Part shown: positions 43,070-52,132 of the stretch, piece after piece
Position numbering within the stretch: position 1 is the first letter of the stretch
Layout: each line of letters begins with the position of its first letter
Assembly: GCA_003222395.1 (NCBI GenBank)
Contig: QHWB01000055.1
Coordinates: forward strand, 1 to 64,000
From: Acidobacteriota bacterium
Lineage (GTDB): Bacteria > Acidobacteriota > Vicinamibacteria > Vicinamibacterales > CAVVIG01
Direction: 5' to 3'
Length of the DNA stretch: 64,000 nt
Made by a program: the position numbers and the translations under genes
The notes under the pieces: model-generated
What the model saw: only the letters and a program-made list of their open reading frames with translations
What the model was told of the DNA's origin: nothing
Databases searched by the model: none

Positions 43070-44622
43070 CGCTTGATCTCTTTTCCTTCGGGGATCGCAG
43101 CCGCACACGGAGGCGGGCACTTCATTTCCTTTGCGCCCAGCTTCCGCAGCAATGCCGCCGTCGGCGGCTGCGCCGCGAACGAATTTCCGTACTCGACGCC
43201 ATCCGCCACGATCAGGGGCGTTCGTCCGTCAATGGCGACGACATCGAGCTTCGCACCCTTGTCGAACAAGTACTGCACGACGCTGTTTGCGCCTCGATAG
43301 GCCGCCGCGTGCATCGCCGTCTCACCGAGGTCGCTGACCGCATTCACATCGGCGCCGAGCTCATCCAACATCAGCTTGACGGCTTCGAGCACCTGGCTCT
43401 CGGACGCGCGGTCCTGGTTCGAAGCCCACGCGATGCCCGCCGCGGCCATCAACGGCGTGATGTTCTCTTCGGTGTTGATTGTCGGATCGGCGCCATCGGC
43501 GAGCAGCAGGCGCATCACCTCGACGTCGGCCGACTTGGCCGCGAAGAGAAACGCCGTTGCGCCGGCGAGGTGCCGGCGATATCTCGCACCCGACCATCGC
43601 GGTTCTTCCATGCTGATGCGGCCGTTGACGTCCGCGCCGTGCGCCAGCAGCGAAGTGATGACGCGGATTCGATCGAGCTTGACCGCAATGAACTGGTCGC
43701 TGAGGTGCCAGTTGGCGACATGCACAGCGGCGTGCAGCGGCTTCCCGAAGATGTTGCCCTTCGTGACGCCCTCGGAATCGCGCTCGTTGTTCGTGAGCTT
43801 GCGGTATTTGAGCTCCATCGGTCTGGCTCGCACGCCCTGCACCGTGAGCTCGGTCGATCCGCCTTCGACGTTCGGATCGGCGCCCTTGTCGAGCAGCAGG
43901 TCGACGAGATCCGCATGGCCGTTGATCACCGCCACGAGCAACGGCGTCGCGCCGTCGGGCCTCTTTTCGTTGACGTTCGCTCCCGCCGCGAGCAACGCGC
44001 GGACGGCAGCCATGTCGCCGCGGCGCACGGCGAACGCGAGAGGCGTCGTGCCGGCGTTGGAACGCGCGTGCACATCGGCGCTGCGATCGATCAGCGCCTG
44101 CACCACCGGTCCGCGCCCCGCCGCAGCCGCCCACATCAATGCCGTCTGCCCGTTCCAGGTTTCCTTCGCGTCGACTTTTGCGCCGGCCTCAAGCAGCGCC
44201 TTCACCGCGTCCGCGCGGTCTGTCCGCGCCGCAAACATCAGTGGAGTCTCTCCAGCACGCACGGTGCGGTTCGGGTCCGCGCCGCCCTTCAGCAGCAGAC
44301 TGATGATTGCGGCGTTGCCGCTGGTCGCTGCCAGCGCCAGTGGGGTCACGCCGTAGTTGTTTGGTGAATCGACCTTGGCGCCCGCGCGTATGAGCAGCGC
44401 CGTCGTCTCCGCATCGTCCAGGTACGCCGCCCAGTGCAACGCCGTCGCGCCGTCGCTCTGGGGCGCGTTGACGTCGGCGCGCGCCTTCAACAGCGACTGC
44501 ACGGCCTGCTTGTCGCCGTGCTGGACCGCATCAGCGAGCGGCGCATCGTCGCGCGCTGCGCCAATGCTGAACGCGGAGACCGTCACGGCCAGCCACAGCG
44601 TGAGAGCGGATCGCACGCGCAT
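43066..44622 (-). CDS. ankyrin repeat protein with signal peptide
   Basis: 518 aa, multiple ANK repeats (DGATALHWAAYLDDAETTALLIRAGAKVDSPNNYGVTPLALAA...). Confidence 0.95.
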   Translation of the reverse strand: MRVRSALTLWLAVTVSAFSIGAARDDAPLADAVQHGDKQAVQSLLKARADVNAPQSDGATALHWAAYLDDAETTALLIRAGAKVDSPNNYGVTPLALAATSGNAAIISLLLKGGADPNRTVRAGETPLMFAARTDRADAVKALLEAGAKVDAKETWNGQTALMWAAAAGRGPVVQALIDRSADVHARSNAGTTPLAFAVRRGDMAAVRALLAAGANVNEKRPDGATPLLVAVINGHADLVDLLLDKGADPNVEGGSTELTVQGVRARPMELKYRKLTNNERDSEGVTKGNIFGKPLHAAVHVANWHLSDQFIAVKLDRIRVITSLLAHGADVNGRISMEEPRWSGARYRRHLAGATAFLFAAKSADVEVMRLLLADGADPTINTEENITPLMAAAGIAWASNQDRASESQVLEAVKLMLDELGADVNAVSDLGETAMHAAAYRGANSVVQYLFDKGAKLDVVAIDGRTPLIVADGVEYGNSFAAQPPTAALLRKLGAKEMKCPPPCAAAIPEGKEIKR

Positions 44623-44856
44623 CGCTAAACCCTCTGATTCACGGTAGATACTATAATGGGGGCGTGCGATCGGAGCGGGTAGAATCGGAGCGTAGTGAGG
44701 TCAACGCGGCTTCTCGCCGGTCTCGGGGTGCCGGCGCCTCATGCCTTCGCCGTGCCGCCGGTTTCGCAGTCAAGAATACCTTGGCGCGATCCGTCGCCAC
44801 ATGGTCGAAATCAATCTTTTTGTCCGCCGTCAAATTAGACGCAATGCGCTGCGATC

Positions 44857-45645
44857 TCATCCAAACGTCGTGAACCGGCTTCCCGACCCGTAGCGTCGCA
44901 GACCGCGATTGAAGATCAGCACGGCAAGACACAGGTACCCGGTCGCGACGAACATCAGGATCGTCACGTTCGCAAGCGACGGCGCACGCAGGATGCGCAC
45001 GGGTAAGTAGCCCACGAATCCTGCAGGCAGCACGGTGAACAGCAGAAGCCGCAGCGTCCCACCGAACAACGGTTCGGGATACAGCGAGAACGTGACCAGC
45101 AGTTCCCACAGCTGTGTGGCGACGGTCTCGACTCTTCCCAGCCAGAACGCGAGGCTGAAGAACACAGTCCCGCACGCGACGAAAATCACCGCGCTGGCGG
45201 CGATGACCACGACCACGATCGGCAGCCTGCTCCACGAGATCTGCCCGGACCACACGATGAAAATCAGGCCCGAGACGAGATCGCCAAAGCCGGACGGCTG
45301 CGAGCGCAGTCCGAGGGCGTTTACGAGAACAGGTTTCGGCTGCGTGAGCAGCGTGTCGAGATCGCCGTCCTCGATGAATCGGCCGAGATGACGGACGCCG
45401 CCCGCGACGGTGACCGTCAGACCGAACGCCGCGGCGACCATGCCGAACAGCATCTGGATATCGCCAAGCTGCCAGCCGCGCAGCGTCGTCACGTGCTGCA
45501 TCAGCGCCCACCAGAAGATGAAGAACGTGAAGTTGTTCAGCGCCATGAACACGACCTGGATGACGAAGGCGCCCCGCAGCGCGACGGTCGCCTTGAAGTT
45601 GGTCGCGACGAGCGCGCGTGTAAAAGACACGTTGTCAGCCACCAT
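44857..45645 (-). CDS. ABC-2 family transporter permease
   Basis: 262 aa polytopic; GRFIEDGDLDTLLTQPKPVLVNAL motif; overlaps upstream permease gene. Confidence 0.88.
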   Translation of the reverse strand: MVADNVSFTRALVATNFKATVALRGAFVIQVVFMALNNFTFFIFWWALMQHVTTLRGWQLGDIQMLFGMVAAAFGLTVTVAGGVRHLGRFIEDGDLDTLLTQPKPVLVNALGLRSQPSGFGDLVSGLIFIVWSGQISWSRLPIVVVVIAASAVIFVACGTVFFSLAFWLGRVETVATQLWELLVTFSLYPEPLFGGTLRLLLFTVLPAGFVGYLPVRILRAPSLANVTILMFVATGYLCLAVLIFNRGLRRYGSGSRFTTFG

Positions 45646-46426
45646 TGATGGTCACCGTCGATACGGCGCGCCTGAACATCCAGGACACCGCGATAGCCGT
45701 CACGCCGCTCCAGATGACGAGATTACGAGCCAGCGCACCGGGCGTGACGGCATTGGTTCCCAACACGACCGACGCCGGCGCCGCCAGCAGCGACGGAAAC
45801 GGCGTGAACGCGGCCGCCCGCTGGATGAACGCCGGGTACAACTCGAGCGGCAGCATCAGACCGCCGAGCACGAACATCAGCTTCTGCCACACCCAGTACA
45901 CCGGGGCGACATCCTGGAGCCAGAAGGCCAGCAGTCCTATCCCGAGATACAACGCAGTGATCACCGTGCTTGCCACGAACCCGAACGGCACGACGATGAG
46001 CAAAGCGGAGAGCGGCGGGGTCCACTCGGTGAACGCGAAGGCGCAGAGAAACGCCGTCAGTCCCAGGAACGGCGCCCGGACCGCGAGCAGACCAAACCCG
46101 GTCGCGAACTCTGCGAGCACATACGACGCGGGATGGCCGAGCCGGTACACGACGTCTCCACGACGGATCGCTTCCTGAATCTCGAGGTGGATCGGCGGCG
46201 CGCTCAGTAGAATCCACTCCGTCGCCGCCAGATACCAGACCAGCGATTTCGGATCGGCCGCCACCGGCATGCCGGCTTCGGCGACGGCGCGCCACAGACT
46301 CGAGAAGACGCCGAGGATGACCGCGAAGAACGCCATCCGGCCGTACAGCTCGTTGCGCTCGCGACCCGCCTGCGTCGCCGAGATGCGAGAGAACGCCGCG
46401 TATTTGGCAATCGTACCTGCGCTCAT
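45635..46426 (-). CDS. ABC-2 family transporter permease
   Basis: 263 aa polytopic, GDVVYRLGHPASYVLAEFATGFG; adjacent to ATPase gene. Confidence 0.88.
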   Translation of the reverse strand: MSAGTIAKYAAFSRISATQAGRERNELYGRMAFFAVILGVFSSLWRAVAEAGMPVAADPKSLVWYLAATEWILLSAPPIHLEIQEAIRRGDVVYRLGHPASYVLAEFATGFGLLAVRAPFLGLTAFLCAFAFTEWTPPLSALLIVVPFGFVASTVITALYLGIGLLAFWLQDVAPVYWVWQKLMFVLGGLMLPLELYPAFIQRAAAFTPFPSLLAAPASVVLGTNAVTPGALARNLVIWSGVTAIAVSWMFRRAVSTVTINGG

Positions 46427-47433
46427 GACGGCACGCTCCCTGTCGCGGCAGTTGCGTACAGCGCACGAATCACCTCGTCGAGCGGTGCGTCCTCAATCGC
46501 CATGTCACGGATGGCGGTCTGACGCAACGCCGCATCAACGACTTGTCCGAGCGGCGTGATCTCGAGCGCGATCTCGAGCTCGGTGCGGTACGCGCCGGAC
46601 GAGAGAACGCGCACGCCGGGCAGCGTCAGCTCGAGATGTTCGGCTTCGCTCCAGAGCGTGACACGCTTCGCTTTGAGATAACTGCGGCGCAGCGCCGCAA
46701 TCGGGCCGTCCCACAACAAGCGGCCGTGATTGATCACGATCGCGCGCGTGCACACGCGTTCCATGTCGCCGGTGTCGTGCGAGGTCAGGAGCAGCGTGAC
46801 GCGCTCCTGCTCGGACTGCGTCCACAGCAGTTCGCGAATCGTCGCCTTGGCCGACACGTCGAGGCCGATGGTCGGCTCGTCGAGAAACAGCATGCGAGGC
46901 GAGTGGAGCAGGCTCGCGACGATTTCGCAGCGCATCCGCTCGCCGAGCGACAGATGACGCACCGGCGTGTTGACAAGCGTCCCGAGGTCGAATACCGACG
47001 ACAGCGCGTCAATCCGCCGTCGGTGCTCGGGCGCGTCGACCTCGTAGACGCGGCCCAGCAGCTCGAAGGTGTCGCGCGGCGGCAGCTGATACCAGAGCTG
47101 CGAGCGCTGCCCGAACACGGTGCCGATCTGAAACGCGAGCTGACGTCGCTGTCGCGATGGCACCAGTCCGAGCACGCGCACGTCACCGGCGTCCGGCTGC
47201 AGAATCCCGGCCAGCATCTTCAGCGTCGTCGATTTGCCGGCGCCGTTCGGGCCGATGAAGGCGACGCGCTCACCCGGCGCGATGGAGAACGACAGCTTGT
47301 CAACCGCGCAGACCGTCTGCGTCTCGCCGCTGAACAGATCGCGGAGACGTGCGGCGACGCCCGTGCTTCGCGCGCGTCGCACGCGAAAGGACTTGGACAA
47401 TTGATCCAGTTCGACAGCCGCGGCGCGTGGCAT
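46423..47433 (-). CDS. ABC transporter ATP-binding protein
   Basis: Walker A GPNGAGKSTT, signature LSLGERMRCE, Walker B RMLFLDEPTIGLD. Confidence 0.95.
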   Translation of the reverse strand: MPRAAAVELDQLSKSFRVRRARSTGVAARLRDLFSGETQTVCAVDKLSFSIAPGERVAFIGPNGAGKSTTLKMLAGILQPDAGDVRVLGLVPSRQRRQLAFQIGTVFGQRSQLWYQLPPRDTFELLGRVYEVDAPEHRRRIDALSSVFDLGTLVNTPVRHLSLGERMRCEIVASLLHSPRMLFLDEPTIGLDVSAKATIRELLWTQSEQERVTLLLTSHDTGDMERVCTRAIVINHGRLLWDGPIAALRRSYLKAKRVTLWSEAEHLELTLPGVRVLSSGAYRTELEIALEITPLGQVVDAALRQTAIRDMAIEDAPLDEVIRALYATAATGSVPS

Positions 47434-47476
47434 GACGACGCTCCCCTGTGGCCCTGCGGAGCTTCCGGAAATGAAA

Positions 47477-47508
47477 ACGCCCTTCCGGTGAAGCTTCCGG
47501 AAGGGCGT
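47477..47508 (-). terminator. Rho-independent-terminator-like hairpin in ABC operon leader
   Basis: Perfect 12-bp stem ACGCCCTTCCGG-TGAAGCTT-CCGGAAGGGCGT, followed on minus strand by TTTTCATTT. Confidence 0.7.
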
Positions 47509-47538
47509 GATTGCTGAAGAATCGAAACGCTTCCGGTT

Positions 47539-47622
47539 TTAAGCCGCGACACCCGTGTGCAGTTCGCCCCAAAGGGCGACGATGCACTGGGTCTCGACGA
47601 TGCTGAAAACCGGCGACGTCAT
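47539..47622 (-). CDS. putative leader peptide, 27 aa
   Basis: MTSPVFSIVETQCIVALWGELHTGVAA*; TATAAT at 47635-47640 (minus) 12 nt upstream; followed by terminator-like hairpin. Confidence 0.4.
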   Translation of the reverse strand: MTSPVFSIVETQCIVALWGELHTGVAA

Positions 47623-47657
47623 GTGAACTCAGTAATTATACGATCGATCTCATCGCG

Positions 47658-47990
47658 ATGTTTCTGTATCTGATGACGACCGGTCGCAGGACCGGCCTTC
47701 CTCGCGAGATCGAGATCTGGTTCACTGAGCGCGGCGGCAACTACTACGTGATCGCTGAGCATCGCGAGCGTGCGCACTGGGTGCAGAACATCCAGGCGCA
47801 GCCGCACGTGCATGTCCGCCTCGGCGACCGGCAATTCGACGCAACGGCGCGGGTCGTAGACGACGAGCGTGAGCCGGAGCTGGCCGCGGCTGTGAAGGCG
47901 CTGTCCGAGGCGAAGTACGGCTGGAGCGACGGGCTGGTCGTGGAAATTACGCCGGAAACCAGACAACCCGTCGGCCGCGACGACATCTGA
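47658..47990 (+). CDS. nitroreductase/deazaflavin-dependent (F420, Ddn-like) family protein
   Basis: LMTTGRRTGLPREIEIWFTERGGNYYVIAEHRERAHWVQNIQAQPHVHVRLGDRQFDATARVV. Confidence 0.8.
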   Translation: MFLYLMTTGRRTGLPREIEIWFTERGGNYYVIAEHRERAHWVQNIQAQPHVHVRLGDRQFDATARVVDDEREPELAAAVKALSEAKYGWSDGLVVEITPETRQPVGRDDI

Positions 47991-48219
47991 ACGGTCCATC
48001 GGATGCATGAATGACAATTTGACATACCAGATCGATGAGCGTATCCGTGGGCTATTCTTGCGCGTCACGGGATACTTCGACAACACGCCCACCAACAGGA
48101 ACGTCCAACGGCTACGGCACGCGCAGCGTCAACGTCGTCATCCGGCCCCTTGCGGCATCACGACGAAGAACGAGTCTGCGTTGACGTCGCCGGACAGCAC
48201 CACGTCCTTCCCGACGTCG

Positions 48220-48867
48220 TTATCGCAGCGGCCTCAGTTCGGGCTTCTCGCCGTCTGGCAGCGGATAGCGGTCGATGTTCAGCATCATCGACACGAAGCA
48301 GTAGTAGCCCATCACGCCGGTCAGGTCGACGACGCCGCGCTCGCCGAACTTGTCGACTGCTGCCTTGAAGACCCTGTCGCTGACCTCCCTGGTTCGAAGG
48401 AGCTCGTCCCCGAAGTTGTAGACGGCCTCTTCGTCCGGTTGCATCGAGCCGGGCCGCTTGCCTGTCGCGATCGCTTCGATGACGGAAGGATTCAGTCCTG
48501 CCGTCAATGCGTTCTTCTTGTGGGCCGACCATTCGTATTGCGCGTTCCAGAAGCGGGCCGTCATCAGGATCGCCATCTCGTTCAACCGATTCGGCAGCGA
48601 CGAATGAAAGCGCAGTTGCGCGCCAAGCTTTTGTGCGAGGTCGCCCATCTCGGGGCTGCGCAGCGTGACGTTGAACGGTCCGTTCATCCCGCCGCGTTCT
48701 CCCGCGAGCAAGTGTTCCACCATGGTTTTCTGCTCGGGAGTCAGCTTGTCGTAGCTGAGCGGCTGAAATCGATCGCCGCGCAGGTGGAGATCGCGAGTGG
48801 CTGGCGGCTGCGCCAGCACAAGACCCGACAAGACGGCGATGCCGAGATAGAGAACGTGGACACGCAT
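48220..48867 (-). CDS. carboxymuconolactone decarboxylase (AhpD-like) family protein
   Basis: GPFNVTLRSPEMGDLAQKLGAQLRFHSSLPNRLNEMAILMTARFWNAQYEWSAHKKNALTAG. Confidence 0.85.
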   Translation of the reverse strand: MRVHVLYLGIAVLSGLVLAQPPATRDLHLRGDRFQPLSYDKLTPEQKTMVEHLLAGERGGMNGPFNVTLRSPEMGDLAQKLGAQLRFHSSLPNRLNEMAILMTARFWNAQYEWSAHKKNALTAGLNPSVIEAIATGKRPGSMQPDEEAVYNFGDELLRTREVSDRVFKAAVDKFGERGVVDLTGVMGYYCFVSMMLNIDRYPLPDGEKPELRPLR

Positions 48868-48891
48868 CGTATGCTCTCCTTCCGTATCACA

Positions 48892-50184
48892 TCATCGTCG
48901 ACACATGCCACGGCGGTACACGTCCCGTCCATGGCATCGCCGCTTCGAGCGCGGCGGCGAGCTGCAGGATGACGTGCTCGGCCGCGGGCCCGGCTCCAAG
49001 CTGGACGCCGATCGGCAAGCCGGTGGAATGCATGGCCAGCGGAAGCGAAATCGCCGGAATGCCCAGAATGTTGTGCGGCAGAGTGAATGACAGATCTTGA
49101 GGGTCACCGGCTCGAGCGTCTCCGGACCGATCGCATGTCCGCTCCGCGTCGCGTAGCCCTCGAGCCGGAGATCGAAACCGAAGAACCACACGTCCGTCAT
49201 GCTTCGCATGGCACCGGGGCCGTCAAAGTCCGGGCTCTCTTCCGAGACCTGATGCCCCATGTCGGCAAGCACCGTCGCCACGCGCTCGACCGCTTCCGCG
49301 ACCTCCGCGTCGACCGCGACACCCATGAGCGCCGTTGTCGACCAGCCGATCCGCAGCGCAGGCACGCGCCAGCGCGTCATTGCGGCGTACGGCTCCGGCG
49401 GCCGTGGGATCAAGAACGGATCGCCGATCTGCGGCACCGCGAGGCAATCGAGCATGGCCGCCGCGTCGCGCACGCTCTTGGCCTGGACGAAGTTCTGGCC
49501 GAGGCCGTAGCCGTTCTCGTCCTGCATCGGACCGAAGGAGATCCGTCCACGCGAGGGCTTGAGCCCCACGCCCCCACAGAAGCTCGCTGGAACGCGGATC
49601 GACCCGGCGATATCCGATCCGTGCGCGATTGGCACCATGCCGGCGATGACGGCAGCCATCCCGCCGCCGGTCGAACCGCCGGCTGAATGGCCCTGCTTCC
49701 ACGGCGTCGACGTGTTGCCGTGCAGTGCGCTCTCGGTCGTGCCCGACATCGAGTATTCAGGCGCGGCCGACCGTCCGAGGATGTTGACACCCGATGCCTT
49801 GAAGAGCTCGCACAAATGCGTGTCGTGTTGCGCGACCATGCCGCGGCACAGCCGGCTGCCGAACTCGATCGTCCGGCCCGCTTCGTGACCGAAGAAGTCT
49901 TTGATCAGAAACGGAACGCCGCGGAAGGGACCGGTTCCGAGCATCTTCTCATCGAGGCCGTCAATCCGATCCGGGTACGTTTCGACGACGGCGTTGACGG
50001 CTCGATTAATCGAGGCGATCGCCGCCGCCGCTGTCTGGGCGAGCTCCTTCGGCGGTACCTGTTTGCTCGCGACCAACTCGGCAAGGCCAAGCGCATCGTA
50101 GCTGGCGTATTCGGCAAGGTTCATCACGCGTTGCAGACTCTCTCGTCCGTCAGAAGGCATTGTAGGAGGATTGGAATAAACCAA
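48892..50184 (-). pseudogene. amidase, C-terminus frameshifted and internally shortened
   Basis: LIKDFFGHEAG, HSAGGSTGGGMAAVIAGMVPIAHGSDIAGSIRVPASFCGGVGLKPSRGRIS; true C-terminus DLSFTLPHNILGIPAISLPLAMHSTGLPIGVQLGAGPAAEHVILQLAAALEAAMPW lies in another frame (48887..49189). Confidence 0.85.
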
Positions 50185-50355
50185 CGCTTGCGCTGCCGCA
50201 AATTTGAGGACGAACGATGCGATACGCAGCCGCGATGATCGCCGGTGTCATGATGCCGAGCGTTCCCGCTGCACGGCGCGCAAGGAGGACGCGTCCAGTT
50301 TCAGCACGACTACGCCGAGGTGAACGGCGCCGTCGTTCTGGTACCAGTGGAAGGA

Positions 50356-50568
50356 TCAGATGGCGGAGAATGAGCCGCGATCACCTTGCAGATTATCGAC
50401 CGTGTGCTGCGGATTCGTGAAGGCGAAGCCGGTCACTAGCACTTTCCGAATGTCGGCCTTGCCGTCGCCGTCGGTATCTTCCAAGCACAGGACATTTGGC
50501 GCATCCGTCACCTCGAGTCGGTGGCGAAGCGCGACGATGTTGGGCTGCAAGGCCGCGTGCGAGCGCAA
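50356..50568 (-). pseudogene. fragment of membrane-bound dehydrogenase (PVC-type/sorbosone-dehydrogenase-like) beta-propeller
   Basis: APNVLCLEDTDGDGKADIRKVLVTGFAFTNPQHTVDNL. Confidence 0.6.
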
Positions 50569-50619
50569 CGCTCGTCGCGGCTATGAGAAGCGAGATGACG
50601 ACGGTCTCACGCGCGCCGA

Positions 50620-51882
50620 CTACAAACGCTTCTCCGCAATCCGGTAGAGATGACTGTCAGTCCGGATGAAAATTGATCCCGCAGCAATCGCCATCGACGC
50701 GAGCGTGTCGCCGTCGAGCGTGTTCGTCGCGAGGCGGCGGAATTCCTTTCCAGGCGCGACCACCGTCGCGATGCCACCCTCGCTCAGAAAATAGATGCGC
50801 CCATCCGCGAGCACGGGCGACGCGGAGTAGTCGCCGCCGCCGAGCCGCTGAATCCAGCGCGGCGCGCCGCTCGTCGCGTCGAGGCACGTCGCGATGCCGC
50901 CGTCGTTGACGACGTACAGCTCGTCGCCGACCAGCAGCGGCGACGGCGTCAGCGGCGCCGCGCGCCGCAGCGTCCAGGCGATGTGCGTCTTCGTCACGTC
51001 GCCGGTCCCGTCCGCCCGCACCGCCAGCAGCGACGGCTGCTGGAATCCAGTCGCGATGTACACGAGGCCGTGGCCGTAGACCGGGCGCGGAACGTTCGAG
51101 AAGCCGTCGGCGTAGCTGACGCGCCAGATTTCCTTGCCGGTCTGCGGATCGTACGCCGCCGCGCGATACGCGCCGACGCTGACGATCTCATCGCGCTCGC
51201 CGACGCGGATGACCAGCGGCGTCGAGTACGCCTGATCGAACGGCTGGCGGCGAGACGCTCTCCAGCGCGTCTTTCCGGTCCGCTTGTCCAGCGCTGCGAC
51301 GAACGCATCGTCGCTCCCGTCGCAGCTCACGATGAGGAGATCGCCGTACAGCGTCGGCGAGCCGCCGTTGCCGTGTTGCGATTCGTACGGCAAGCGAGTT
51401 TTCCAGATGATCTCGCCGGACGTGCTGAGCGCCGCAGTGCCTTGCGCCCCGAAGTGCACGTACACGCGATCGCCTTCGACGATGGGAGTGGGGGAGGCGT
51501 GGCTGTTCTTCGGGTTGGTGCGGTCAGCACTTCTGAGATGGAAGACTTCGACGTTGATCAGCTCGCGTCCGTTCTCGACGTCGTAGGCGAGCGCGCGAAG
51601 CGACGCCCCTTTGTCCTTGATCGCCGTGGTCAGCCAGATACGCCCGTCAGCGACGACCGGCGATGACCAGCCGCGGCCGGGCACCGGCGTCTTCCAGACG
51701 ATGTTGCGAGATTCGCTCCACTCGATCGGCAGTCCCGTCTCGGTGGAATGTCCCTGCCCCGTGGGTCCTCGAAACTGCGGCCAGTCGTTGTGGTCGACTC
51801 CGGGGGCCCCGTGGATCCGTAACGCGCATGCGATCAGAACGATCAGCAGCGCGGGAAGCGGACTCCTCGAACGGTTCTTCAA
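50620..51882 (-). CDS. PQQ-binding-like beta-propeller repeat protein
   Basis: DWPQFRGPTGQGHSTETGLPIEWSESRNIVWKTPVPGRGWSSPVVADGRIWLTTA; repeated propeller blades. Confidence 0.92.
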   Translation of the reverse strand: MKNRSRSPLPALLIVLIACALRIHGAPGVDHNDWPQFRGPTGQGHSTETGLPIEWSESRNIVWKTPVPGRGWSSPVVADGRIWLTTAIKDKGASLRALAYDVENGRELINVEVFHLRSADRTNPKNSHASPTPIVEGDRVYVHFGAQGTAALSTSGEIIWKTRLPYESQHGNGGSPTLYGDLLIVSCDGSDDAFVAALDKRTGKTRWRASRRQPFDQAYSTPLVIRVGERDEIVSVGAYRAAAYDPQTGKEIWRVSYADGFSNVPRPVYGHGLVYIATGFQQPSLLAVRADGTGDVTKTHIAWTLRRAAPLTPSPLLVGDELYVVNDGGIATCLDATSGAPRWIQRLGGGDYSASPVLADGRIYFLSEGGIATVVAPGKEFRRLATNTLDGDTLASMAIAAGSIFIRTDSHLYRIAEKRL

Positions 51883-52132
51883 GTCCTCAGATCCTCAGGC
51901 CTTATTTTAAGATTCATTCGATCATTTCGGGAGTTGCTCAGAACCGCGTTCGCTGGACGTGCACCGGAGCCACGAACGACATTCGGCGAACATCTATGAC
52001 CCTGGGGTCTGCTTGTGCGGCGGCGGAGCGCTCCTGCGGAATTTCGACCAACGCATCCGGTCCGAAACACGGTTGCCCGTGCAACTGCGAGCTCGGCTAA
52101 GATGAAAGGCGCCAGCCCTGCAGGGAGCCTTC

